Below are positions 17,948 through 25,819 of a stretch of 64,000 bases of DNA, piece after piece. The notes beneath the pieces are model-generated. The model made no database searches and was not told the origin of the DNA. It saw only the letters and a program-made list of their open reading frames with translations. The stretch covers positions 186,001 to 250,000 of the forward strand of contig CAYGKM010000001.1 of the NCBI GenBank assembly GCA_964350695.1, read 5' to 3'. Every line of letters begins with the position of its first letter. The first letter of the stretch is position 1. The translations under genes and the position numbers were made by a program. The DNA is from TMED27 sp964350695 (GTDB taxonomy: Bacteria > Pseudomonadota > Alphaproteobacteria > Micavibrionales > Micavibrionaceae).

Positions 17948-18613
17948 ATGAAAGAAGATCCGAAATACGCTATCGGCATCGCGTTGGAAGCAAATTCCAG
18001 AAGGTATAACGGAGAAACAGAGCATTGGTTTCACTCCTATGTGACCTTTGGCCTGCAAACGCGCCCGAAAGAAACCAGAGTGCTTCAGCAGCTCCATCAC
18101 AATGTGTTCCATAAGACGGCTCAGGGCTTCGGGCCGATTATTCCGTATGTAAAACCGCTGCCGTTCAAACTCACTCTTTTGGAATCAGAGACCTTCACAA
18201 CCTATTTCGTGGGGCGCGAGATTGATATCTTGCCGATGTGGAACCACGGCCTTCGCGATGCTATAAAACTCAAAGCCCGACAAGAATTCATGAGCGAAGA
18301 CTATCGACATGGTGAAGGGGCTAATAACTGTATTAAACAATGCCTAGATACACTCGCCGCTATGGGGCTTGGCCGTGATGCGACGTTGTTGATCGCCACT
18401 GCGGGCACAAAAGCCCCCGCCAGAGATATCCAGATTCAAGATCAGTTTTCCTATGCGCAGCACCCTGTGATAGCGCCCGAACAAGAGGCGGAAATATTGG
18501 CGCAGCTTTGGGAGGAAAACAAAATTCTGCTGGCGGCCCTTCAGGAGCCCGGCTCACATGAAAAACTTTTGCCGCCCATGCAGCAGCAAAAACTTCCTCC
18601 TGACTTCTTTTAA
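17948..18613 (+). CDS. Hypothetical protein, first of a pair
   Basis: A 221-aa soluble protein without signal peptide or membrane helix and without a family I know. ATG 17948 is near TATAAAATACCC, with no clear ribosome-binding site. The C-terminal third is a charged helix (APEQEAEILAQLWEENKILLAAL). It lies 12 bases upstream of the 189-aa gene, so the two are probably co-transcribed and may interact. Composition and codon use match the neighbours. Confidence 0.65.
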   Translation: MKEDPKYAIGIALEANSRRYNGETEHWFHSYVTFGLQTRPKETRVLQQLHHNVFHKTAQGFGPIIPYVKPLPFKLTLLESETFTTYFVGREIDILPMWNHGLRDAIKLKARQEFMSEDYRHGEGANNCIKQCLDTLAAMGLGRDATLLIATAGTKAPARDIQIQDQFSYAQHPVIAPEQEAEILAQLWEENKILLAALQEPGSHEKLLPPMQQQKLPPDFF

Positions 18614-18625
18614 GCGCGGGTTTAT

Positions 18626-19195
18626 ATGAGAAAATTATCTATATATTACGTAGAACGCCCCAACCCCGCCGATCCTGATGGGTCCGCGCATAGCTATCTT
18701 GCGTTGATTGATGAAACCAGCGGCGATGCTCTGACCCGCCAGAGCCTCATAAAAGACAAATACAAAAGCAAAGAGATCAAGCGCCGCAACGCCAAGGAAA
18801 CAAAAGTCGAGATGGGGCAAATCCATTTCACGCAAGCACCCGACACGCAAACCCAAAAAGGCGGCACCCTTCAATGTGAGTTCGAATATAGCGCCCGCAG
18901 CCTGATTAACAACGAAATCTTTGCGATTATCGGCGGCGATGAAGAGTTCATCATGTGCATTTGGGAGATGATGAAAGAGCACGCCGAGCAGATTGAGGAA
19001 CTTGGGCTGATTTATGAATGCGAGGATGACCCGAACGCCCTCAATTGCCGCGCCTTAGCCATGGCCGTGGTAAAACGCGTCATGTATGTGTTGAATAATC
19101 GTGACTACGAAATCCCCGACGACGAAACAAAACGATATAGCCGCAAAGGCCGCGCCGCCTCTGATTCCTGGGTTCTTTATCGCGGACTGGACTAA
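18626..19195 (+). CDS. Hypothetical protein, second of a pair
   Basis: A 189-aa soluble, acidic protein of unknown function. It opens with a beta-rich segment (LSIYYVERPNPADPDGSAHSYL) followed by a helix (IICIWEMMKEHAEQIEEL is the approximate core, residues ~112-130). The start ATG 18626 is 12 bases after the previous stop with only weak ribosome-binding potential. It is convergent with the 19199-20218 gene, leaving 3 bases between stop codons. Confidence 0.65.
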   Translation: MRKLSIYYVERPNPADPDGSAHSYLALIDETSGDALTRQSLIKDKYKSKEIKRRNAKETKVEMGQIHFTQAPDTQTQKGGTLQCEFEYSARSLINNEIFAIIGGDEEFIMCIWEMMKEHAEQIEELGLIYECEDDPNALNCRALAMAVVKRVMYVLNNRDYEIPDDETKRYSRKGRAASDSWVLYRGLD

Positions 19196-19198
19196 GTC

Positions 19199-20218
19199 CT
19201 ACTCGCTCTCAACGCGCCCTAAACAGGTGTGCTCAATCTCATCGACAAAAACCGCAAACGCCGCCGCATTAAACGTATCCTGCCCATTGGAAACATTCAG
19301 CGCCACAAGCCCCTCAACGCACTGCGCCGCGTCGCTGTCGCGCTCGTCGGGTTTATGGCGATCCTCGGGGAAATAAATCTCGCGAAACGCCTCGCGGTCA
19401 AAATCAACCTCGCCGTAACAGCAAATCGCACAATACGGCAGCTCGCTCGCCGCTTGCGTCCTCAGGATATCCCGCTCTGAATCTCCGACCAGCCCCAGCA
19501 TATCCGCCATTGTCGTGTTCAACCGAAACACCAAATCACCGTCTATCACTTTTGCATTAACATACCCCCCCATGCAGCGATCACCGGTCGCCAGCAATTC
19601 ATGCTGACGGAAAGTCGCGGTCTCCTGCACATCGTCGCGGATCACCTCAAGCAGCATAACACTGGTAAAAATTCCCGTCCCGCCGCCGTTCTCCACCACA
19701 ACAACGGCCTCATAGCCCGCGCCCAATGGCCCGACATGCCCAATCGCCCGATACCCGACAAAGCCATTGCTCGTGTGGGTCTGCCCCGATTCTTCATCAT
19801 AAAGGCTCATCGTATAGCCCGAACTGACGAACTTATCCTCGTCCAGCGGCGCTCCCTTTTCATCGGAGGAAAGCTCCTCGCCTTCGCAGTTTTCAGTAGG
19901 GAAAACGGGCACATCCCCCGTGCCGATATTGTTCAAAAAACATAACGGATCAACAGGCGCGCCGGCATAATCATAAAGCTGCGGTCTATGCAGCGCCTCT
20001 TGCGGCTCTTTGGCGGGAGACGCTTCTTGAACAGCTTCAGCAGCGGGCGCTTGCGGCGCGGCCAATGGTTCAACTGGCGGTTCAGCCAAAGGAGTGGTAA
20101 CGGGTTCAATATCCTGCACATCCATTCGCAACGCATCACGCACCTCATCCTGCGCGAGCGCAGGCAAGGACGCGCAAAGCGCAAACGCCGTAAATGCAAA
20201 TATGAACAGGTGTTTCAT
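19199..20218 (-). CDS. Secreted protein of unknown function with Pro/Ala-rich linker
   Basis: A 339-aa exported protein. ATG 20218 starts a good signal peptide (MKHLFIFAFTAFALCASLPALAQ); the ATG 20230 would add four residues. The mature protein begins with an acidic, Pro/Ala-rich linker (~25-75), then a domain with several cysteines, including C-x2-C-C-Y in LPYCAICCYGEVDF, likely disulfide-bonded in the periplasm. I do not recognise the fold. It faces the paired hypothetical genes, and its upstream side is the repeat-rich intergenic region. Confidence 0.7.
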   Translation of the reverse strand: MKHLFIFAFTAFALCASLPALAQDEVRDALRMDVQDIEPVTTPLAEPPVEPLAAPQAPAAEAVQEASPAKEPQEALHRPQLYDYAGAPVDPLCFLNNIGTGDVPVFPTENCEGEELSSDEKGAPLDEDKFVSSGYTMSLYDEESGQTHTSNGFVGYRAIGHVGPLGAGYEAVVVVENGGGTGIFTSVMLLEVIRDDVQETATFRQHELLATGDRCMGGYVNAKVIDGDLVFRLNTTMADMLGLVGDSERDILRTQAASELPYCAICCYGEVDFDREAFREIYFPEDRHKPDERDSDAAQCVEGLVALNVSNGQDTFNAAAFAVFVDEIEHTCLGRVESE

Positions 20219-20351
20219 ACGAAAAACCATATCATTAAGCGCAGAAACGTCACGTGTTTTTTATTATGTGGCGGTGAGAATGAAAATCTGGACCAGCATT
20301 TCGGACTAAGTCCGCTTTTTTGGCAAAACGGAAAATGTTAGTCCGCTTTTT

Positions 20352-20415
20352 ACCCATAAAAAAAAGACGCATCTCCGCGCCTTCAGTGTTCATGCTATGC
20401 GATTTTTTATGGGTT
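20352..20415. repeat. Long inverted repeat, terminator-like
   Basis: ACCCATAAAAAA with CGCAT on the left pairs with ATGCG and TTTTTTATGGGT on the right, separated by about 25 bases. On the minus strand an inner short stem is followed by a run of nine Ts. It may be a duplicated or relic terminator. Confidence 0.65.
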
Positions 20416-20454
20416 GGGAAGAGCGGGATTATTTATCAGTGGTCTAACCCCGCC

Positions 20455-20552
20455 GTCATTGCGAGCGCATATCCTTTTGTCATTGCGAGCGCAGCGAAGC
20501 AATCCACAAACAGATTGCCGCGTCGCGCCTTTCGGCGCTCCTCGCAATGACG
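20455..20552. repeat. CATTGCGAG-type palindromic repeat, copy 2 plus partial copy
   Basis: A fragment (GTCATTGCGAGCG at about 20457) precedes a full copy from about 20479: GTCATTGCGAG, GCGAAGCAATCC, a spacer, then CTCGCAATGAC at the right end. The outer arms are perfectly complementary over 10-11 bases. It has the same core as the repeat at 5885-5971, which supports a dispersed family in this genome. Confidence 0.88.
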
Positions 20553-20565
20553 TTATGGGGCGGGC

Positions 20566-20592
20566 ATAAAAAAAGACGCAATTCTCGCGTCT
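20566..20592 (-). terminator. Terminator of the nuclease-like gene
   Basis: On the minus strand, AGACGC and GCGTCT form a 6-bp stem with a 7-base loop (20574-20579 with 20587-20592), followed by seven Ts. It lies about 35 bases after the stop of the 248-aa gene. Confidence 0.8.
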
Positions 20593-20624
20593 GATGGGTT
20601 TATTCTATGTGGTTTTTTTTAATA

Positions 20625-21371
20625 TTAAACAGCTTTTTTGTTGTTTTGGACACGTTTTATCATTCTTGCAGCGTCACTTGCTTCTTTACCATCAAGTACA
20701 TCTCTTTTTAGTGTTTCGTTCCTTAATATTTTTTCTATTTCACTCACGTCCACTTTTAATCCAGGAGTAACGCGGCGAAGCTCCTTTCTAATTAAGCTAA
20801 TAATAGGGTCAGATAAAAGTGTAGCTGCAACAGTAAATTTATTTACGCTTTGAACGTAATCGTGAAAGTTTTCTATAGCAGATTTGCTAATGGCTTCTTT
20901 GCAAAGAATAAACAACTTATCTTTATCATCGTCTTTTCTTAAGTTAAGTTCTGTAATTTTGAATTTACAAAGCAATTTTTCGTCTACTTTGCCCTGAACT
21001 TTAAGCTTATATATTTGCCAATCATCGCCATTAGTTAAAACAACCCAATCAATTCCTTCTTTCGCACCATAAGTAGATACTTGGCGAAGATGGTTCTCAT
21101 TTAAACTGGTGCCTATTGATTTTACTTCTATAAGGTATTGTAACTTGTCCTTATATTTGATGGCTATGTCGCAAAAAGTTTTTCTTACGGCATATTCACG
21201 AGTGATCTCGGTTAACAAATCGTAGCCAAATATATCTGAGAGCATGCGGGTGATAATATCAACTGTATCGGCTTCCCCAATATCGTGCTTCTCCGCGTTT
21301 TTTAACGCTTTTTTATATTTGCTAAGTTCCTTTGAAAATCTGTCTGATACTTTCTTAGGAATAGCCGCCAT
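20625..21371 (-). CDS. Orphan HsdR-N-like (type I/IV restriction) PD-(D/E)xK protein
   Basis: A 248-aa protein whose first ~130 residues match the N-terminal nuclease domain of type I restriction HsdR subunits and predicted type IV enzymes: YAVRKTFCDIAIKY, then LIEVKSIG. D68 and E82-x-K84 form a PD-(D/E)xK active site. There is no helicase domain and no methylase or specificity gene nearby. The C-terminal ~110 residues are helical and Lys-rich. The gene is clearly more AT-rich than its neighbours, suggesting transfer. A GGGGGA ribosome-binding site lies 6 bases before ATG 21371. Its targets (foreign or modified DNA, or RNA) are unknown. Confidence 0.82.
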   Translation of the reverse strand: MAAIPKKVSDRFSKELSKYKKALKNAEKHDIGEADTVDIITRMLSDIFGYDLLTEITREYAVRKTFCDIAIKYKDKLQYLIEVKSIGTSLNENHLRQVSTYGAKEGIDWVVLTNGDDWQIYKLKVQGKVDEKLLCKFKITELNLRKDDDKDKLFILCKEAISKSAIENFHDYVQSVNKFTVAATLLSDPIISLIRKELRRVTPGLKVDVSEIEKILRNETLKRDVLDGKEASDAARMIKRVQNNKKAV

Positions 21372-21446
21372 ATTTGTCCCCCATTTTTTTACATCTAATG
21401 CACCTTATCAGGTTATATAAGCAACTCAAAGCGCTGATGGATTTAA

Positions 21447-23255
21447 TCACTCATCCCCCATCTTCAAGGCCGCGATAAACGCACTCTGCGGGATCTCCAC
21501 ATTCCCGTATTGGCGCATCTTCGCCTTACCCTTTTTCTGCTTCTCCAGCAGCTTCTTCTTCCGCGTGATATCGCCGCCGTAACATTTGGCCGTCACGTCC
21601 TTACGCATCGCGCTCACATCCTCACGCGCCACAATCTTGCCGCCAATCGCCGCTTGAATGGCGATTTTGAACATCTGGCGGGGGATCAAATCTTTCAGGC
21701 GCTCACACATGCCGCGCCCGCGTGAAACCGCGCTTTCACGGTGGACAATCATCGCCAGCGCATCGACAGGCTCTTCATTCACGCGAATTTCCAGCTTCAC
21801 CAGATCATTCTCGCCATATCCGTCCAGCTCGTAATCAAAGCTCGCATAACCCTTGGACAGCGACTTGAGGCGGTCATAAAAATCAAACACCACCTCGTTT
21901 AAGGGAAGGCGATAAACCAGCATTGCGCGGCCCCCCACATAGGTGAGGTCAACCTGCACGCCGCGGCGATCCTGACACAGCTGCAGCAATCCGCCGACAT
22001 ATTCATCCGGCACAAGGATGGTCGCTTTGATCCACGGCTCCTCGATGCTCTCGATGCGCTGCACTTCGGGCATGTCGACGGGGTTATAAAGCTCGATCTT
22101 CTCGCCGTTCGTCAAATGCAATTTATACACCACGCTCGGCGCAGTGGGGATGAGGTCGAGGTCAAACTCGCGCTCCAAACGCTCTTGGATGATCTCCATA
22201 TGCAAAAGCCCCAGGAAGCCGCAGCGGAAACCAAGGCCAAGCGCTTGGCTGCTTTCCATCTCGTAATGCAAGCTCGCGTCATTGAGGCGGATTTTGCCCA
22301 AAGAATCGCGCAGCTTTTCAAATTCGCTGGCATCCGCAGGATAAAACGAACAAAACACCATCGGGATAGAAGGCTTGAAGCCCTTCAATTTCTCCGCGCA
22401 GGGTTTGCGCTCATCTGTGATCGTGTCACCGACATTGGTCTCGCTGATATCTTTAATGCTGGCGGTGATAAAGCCCATCTCGCCGGGGCCAAGCGCGGGC
22501 AGCTCCACCTTCTTGGGGGTGAACATCCCGACGCGGTCAATCTCGCGGGTTGCGCCGTTGCTCATAAACTTGATCTTTTGCCCTGCGCGCAAATAACCGT
22601 CCATCACCCGCACAAGCACAACAACGCCAAGGTAAATATCATACCATGAATCCACCAGCAAAGCCTTGGTCGGCTTTTCGCCGTCGCCTTCGGATGGCGG
22701 GGGCAGGGTGGTGACAATCGCCTCCAACAGATCAGGAATGCCTTTACCCGTTTTCGCGGAGACTTCGACGGCCGCCGAGCAATCAAGCCCGATCACGTCT
22801 TCCACTTCGCTCTTCACTTTTTCAGGGTCCGCCGCAGGAAGGTCGATCTTATTAATCACAGGGACAATCTCGTGGTCGTTATCCAGCGCCATGTAAACAT
22901 TGGCCAGCGTTTGCGCCTCCACCCCTTGGGATGCGTCTACAACGAGGATAGAGCCCTCACAAGAGGCCAAAGAGCGTGAAACCTCATAGGAGAAGTCCAC
23001 ATGCCCCGGCGTGTCCATGAGGTTCAATTGGTACGTAATGCCGTCTTTGGCGGTGTATTCAAGGCGCACGGTCTGCGCTTTGATGGTAATGCCGCGCTCA
23101 CGCTCGATATCGGTGTTATCAAGCACCTGCTCGCTCATCTCGCGCTCTTCAAGCCCGCCGCAGGTCTGGATCAGGCGATCCGCCAATGTGGATTTGCCAT
23201 GGTCGATATGCGCGATAATCGCGAAGTTGCGGATATGTTCTAAGGGTTTTGTCAT
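21447..23255 (-). CDS. lepA: Elongation factor 4 (LepA)
   Basis: Translational GTPase that binds stalled or pre-translocation ribosomes. The 602-aa length is normal. G motifs are AHIDHGKSTLADRL (G1, residues ~15-28), DTPGHVDF (G3) and NKIDLPAA (G4). After domain 2 and the EF-G-like domains comes the LepA-specific C-terminus, with MRQYGNVEIPQSAFIAALK. It is transcribed alone on the minus strand, with no clear partner within 100 bases. Confidence 0.98.
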   Translation of the reverse strand: MTKPLEHIRNFAIIAHIDHGKSTLADRLIQTCGGLEEREMSEQVLDNTDIERERGITIKAQTVRLEYTAKDGITYQLNLMDTPGHVDFSYEVSRSLASCEGSILVVDASQGVEAQTLANVYMALDNDHEIVPVINKIDLPAADPEKVKSEVEDVIGLDCSAAVEVSAKTGKGIPDLLEAIVTTLPPPSEGDGEKPTKALLVDSWYDIYLGVVVLVRVMDGYLRAGQKIKFMSNGATREIDRVGMFTPKKVELPALGPGEMGFITASIKDISETNVGDTITDERKPCAEKLKGFKPSIPMVFCSFYPADASEFEKLRDSLGKIRLNDASLHYEMESSQALGLGFRCGFLGLLHMEIIQERLEREFDLDLIPTAPSVVYKLHLTNGEKIELYNPVDMPEVQRIESIEEPWIKATILVPDEYVGGLLQLCQDRRGVQVDLTYVGGRAMLVYRLPLNEVVFDFYDRLKSLSKGYASFDYELDGYGENDLVKLEIRVNEEPVDALAMIVHRESAVSRGRGMCERLKDLIPRQMFKIAIQAAIGGKIVAREDVSAMRKDVTAKCYGGDITRKKKLLEKQKKGKAKMRQYGNVEIPQSAFIAALKMGDE

Positions 23256-23388
23256 GAGGGAAAGAGATACGGGGGATAGCGGATAATTTCAAGCGGGATT
23301 TTTACATTCTGCGCGAAACTATGGGTTTTACACAGAAAGCCGCGCGGCCTTTTCCGTATAAATTTGCAATTTTCATAGCGATATATTT

Positions 23389-24513
23389 ATGATGATGTGT
23401 AAAAGGGAGTTTACAAGAACTGTTTTGAAGGGGCATAGAGATTATTCAGCTTTGTTTTTAACCGCCGTAATCTTAAGCGGCGCTTCACATGCTGAACCCA
23501 AAGCGCCCGCGCCCGACGATATACCCGAACATTGCATAAATATGAAGATGATAGAGCAAGCGCGTGATAGCGATCTTGCACTCACTGATACGCGAGGCGT
23601 TTTATTAGCGGTATTTGAAAAACATTCCGCGCGTTACACCGCCATACTGCCTGATGAGACAAGAATATGTGCCAAAGGGTATGAAGCCGATGCATATGGC
23701 CAAGAGGCGTATGGAAGTATCGGCAGGTTTTGGCCGGATGGAAAGCCGGAGCTGGCGGAATGGAAAGTGAATTTGAACGCCCGAATGCTGGGGGTCGATT
23801 TGCCGACAGAGGCTTCAAAATCGGAGGCTGCAGGAGACGAAGCAGAGGATGCGCAATCAGAAGTGGTGAAAGACCTAAGGAAAGCCTCCCTGACCGTCGC
23901 GCACGAGCCGCGGCACATCGAACAAAGAATGATGGGCATTCATGCCTATATTGAGGCGAATATATCGCCGCAGGAGCGCGCTGTGCTGAAATGGTTCACC
24001 GAGGCCGATGCGCGCCTTCAGACCATTCTTGCGGCCTATACAAGCGTTGACCCTGCGGATTTGGAGAAGCTACGAGAGCATGACACTTATGTGGAAATGA
24101 TCGAAGCGTTTGAAAATACTTTTGATCCTGCGTTGAATAATTTCGCGCAAGCCGGGGCGGCAAGCATTCTGGCATTGCCTACCAATCAAGCGTTGTTTGA
24201 GGCAGAGGTCAGAAAATCCATAAGCGGCGCGAAAAAAAGAGGACTGTCTTATACGCCTGAATTTGACCTCCAAACGGGAGAGCAAGCAAATACATGGTCG
24301 GTTTTAGATGATCCTGTTTTGATGGGCGAAATCGGGGTTATGATAGACAGAGATGGAAATATTTTGGGGACTTACACATCCGAACAAGGCTTTATCGAGG
24401 CACTTAAGGCGAGCGTAGATGACGCTGATTTAGAATACGCGGCGCACCAACTTAATTCGACCTCTTCCCTCCAGATAGAATCGGCAGCCCCTCCCGAAAA
24501 CGCATTGCGCTAA
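23389..24513 (+). CDS. Putative secreted metallopeptidase (HExxH, DUF6782-like)
   Basis: A 374-aa exported protein; residues ~18-36 (YSALFLTAVILSGASHAE) look like a signal peptide after a basic lead-in. In the middle AHEPRHIEQRM gives HExxH at H172-E173...H176, as in putative metallopeptidase families such as DUF6782 of related bacteria. A Glu-rich stretch (~140-160) precedes it. The C-terminal part has no motif I know. The start is one of three consecutive ATGs, at 23389, 23392 and 23395; none has a strong ribosome-binding site. It is followed by its own terminator. Proteolytic function is inferred only from the motif. Confidence 0.7.
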   Translation: MMMCKREFTRTVLKGHRDYSALFLTAVILSGASHAEPKAPAPDDIPEHCINMKMIEQARDSDLALTDTRGVLLAVFEKHSARYTAILPDETRICAKGYEADAYGQEAYGSIGRFWPDGKPELAEWKVNLNARMLGVDLPTEASKSEAAGDEAEDAQSEVVKDLRKASLTVAHEPRHIEQRMMGIHAYIEANISPQERAVLKWFTEADARLQTILAAYTSVDPADLEKLREHDTYVEMIEAFENTFDPALNNFAQAGAASILALPTNQALFEAEVRKSISGAKKRGLSYTPEFDLQTGEQANTWSVLDDPVLMGEIGVMIDRDGNILGTYTSEQGFIEALKASVDDADLEYAAHQLNSTSSLQIESAAPPENALR

Positions 24514-24519
24514 ATGCAC

Positions 24520-24557
24520 AAAAGGACGCATGAAAAACGCGTCCTTGTTAATTTTTA
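24520..24557 (+). terminator. Terminator, probably bidirectional
   Basis: AAGGACGC (24522-24529) pairs with GCGTCCTT (24539-24546) over a 9-base loop, followed by GTTAATTTTT. The A-run on the other side could terminate the small minus-strand gene as well. Confidence 0.8.
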
Positions 24558-24579
24558 ATTTAGATATAAGTTCTGAATT

Positions 24580-24744
24580 TTAAGCGTCAGCGCCTGGTAG
24601 CTTTATTCCCGGCTCTCTACTCATATCTGAGCTAATATTTGTCTCTAGCTGTATGCCTGGCTTATTGCCCGCTGCTACGGTAAAGGCTTCTGTAACGTCG
24701 CCACTATTGTGGTGCAACATCGCATGTCCTGCTTCATATCCCAT
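24580..24744 (-). CDS. Small 54-aa hypothetical protein
   Basis: The short reading frame starts MGYEAGHAMLHHNSGDVTEA and ends LPGADA. AGGAG lies 8 bases before ATG 24744, the best ribosome-binding site in the area, and a two-way terminator lies just past the stop, so it is likely a real gene. The product is soluble, without Cys or Trp, and I know no family. Another small minus-strand gene starts upstream at 25166. Confidence 0.62.
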   Translation of the reverse strand: MGYEAGHAMLHHNSGDVTEAFTVAAGNKPGIQLETNISSDMSREPGIKLPGADA

Positions 24745-24800
24745 ATTTTACACTCCTACTATTACTGTTATAATTATACTCAGTTTTTCTTAATGAAAAC

Positions 24801-25166
24801 TTAAGTTCTATGAATAATTAACGGTACGGTATTTCCTTCTTTTCCTTCGCCTGTCTCATCGTCTAGTAAAATCATGAGAATTTGATGAGAATTCTGCATG
24901 TGTTTTGCAACGGATTGGTGAAGCGGCATTCCAAAATCCCTAAGTTCACCTTCATCCATAATGAAATCAAACTTGTTGGTTCCCAGATCAAACTCAAACC
25001 AAGATACTTGGTTCTTGAATGGTTTGTCGTGAAAGACAACAACGCGTCCATCATCCTTTATGGCGACTTCGACATGGAGAGGATTGTCATCATCAACGCC
25101 GTGTACGAAATCCGTTAAATTTCCAACGGGAGTGCGATTAGAGATTTCATGGGTTTCTTCAGTCAT
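24801..25166 (-). CDS. Small acidic hypothetical protein
   Basis: A 121-aa acidic protein. It has a beta-strand-like central part (HVEVAIKDDGRVVVFHDK, residues ~31-48) and ends in an Asp/Glu-rich loop before VPLIIHRT. There is no signal peptide and no known motif. The ribosome-binding site is weak. Upstream DNA to 25331 is AT-rich and probably holds its promoter. It may be transcribed with the 54-aa gene downstream. Confidence 0.55.
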   Translation of the reverse strand: MTEETHEISNRTPVGNLTDFVHGVDDDNPLHVEVAIKDDGRVVVFHDKPFKNQVSWFEFDLGTNKFDFIMDEGELRDFGMPLHQSVAKHMQNSHQILMILLDDETGEGKEGNTVPLIIHRT

Positions 25167-25331
25167 CTGTTAACTATACCCATATTTTTATTCGAAAGCT
25201 ATATCACACCCTGCCTTCATTACAGTTTTATAATACCATGTAAAAAGCGGAAATTGCAAAGAAAAACCGTGTTTTTTATCAACAAAATCAGGGGGATAGG
25301 GGTATTTTTAAACAAAAATATTAACGCTTTG

Positions 25332-25700
25332 TTAACTTTTATGTGTGAGCGGCAGAAACGTACCGTTAATCGCGTTTCCGTCTTTGGTCTGCACGATTTG
25401 CACTTCCGTGGCCTTGGTGAAATAGGGTCGGATCAGCCATTGAATCTTCACACCCAGATCAACGCTTGTGCCGTCTTTCTTGAAAACAGTGACGGAATAG
25501 TCTTTATCATTGTATTCCATGCGCTCCAGAGAAGCGTAATCAATGTCTTTCGCGTGAAAGATAAAGGCTTCTTTGGTGATTTTATTGCAATAAATATCCA
25601 TTTCATCAGATTTGAACAGCACGTTCAAATCCGCAGAGTCGCCTGGCTTAAAGGCGCCTTTTATGCTGCTTTTCTGCGGGTCTTGCGGTTTTTCGCTCAT
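25332..25700 (-). CDS. Hypothetical protein downstream of the giant cassette
   Basis: A 122-aa soluble protein of unknown family with alternating strands (NVLFKSDEMDIYCNKITKEAF; KDYSVTVFKKDGTSVDLGV) that look like a small beta-rich domain. A terminator separates it from the giant gene upstream on the same strand, so it is probably transcribed on its own. ATG 25700 has no strong ribosome-binding site. Confidence 0.58.
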   Translation of the reverse strand: MSEKPQDPQKSSIKGAFKPGDSADLNVLFKSDEMDIYCNKITKEAFIFHAKDIDYASLERMEYNDKDYSVTVFKKDGTSVDLGVKIQWLIRPYFTKATEVQIVQTKDGNAINGTFLPLTHKS

Positions 25701-25722
25701 GAATACTTAGCCTGAAATAGGG

Positions 25723-25756
25723 CAAAAAAAGAGGGGTGAGAACAAGTCCCACCCCG
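25723..25756 (-). terminator. Terminator of the giant-protein cassette
   Basis: On the minus strand GGGGTG (complement of 25750-25755) pairs with CACCCC (complement of 25733-25738), followed by CTC and seven Ts. It lies about 65 bases after the stop of the 1836-aa gene. Confidence 0.82.
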
Positions 25757-25819
25757 AATCATAGCATTTGAGGGTAAATCTTTAAAGTCTTGAGTGCGTT
25801 CGCGATAAACGAACATGAC

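Larger units (their letters stand above)
20219..20624. other. Repeat- and terminator-rich intergenic region
   Basis: No gene is seen in about 400 bases. In order it contains CGGACTAAGTCCG with a T-run near 20300, a second GTCCGCTTTTT near 20341, a long inverted repeat at 20352-20415, a CATTGCGAG palindrome at 20455-20552, and the terminator of the nuclease-like gene at 20566-20592. The inverted repeat and the terminator share a run of A plus AGACGCA and look like diverged duplicates. Confidence 0.7.
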
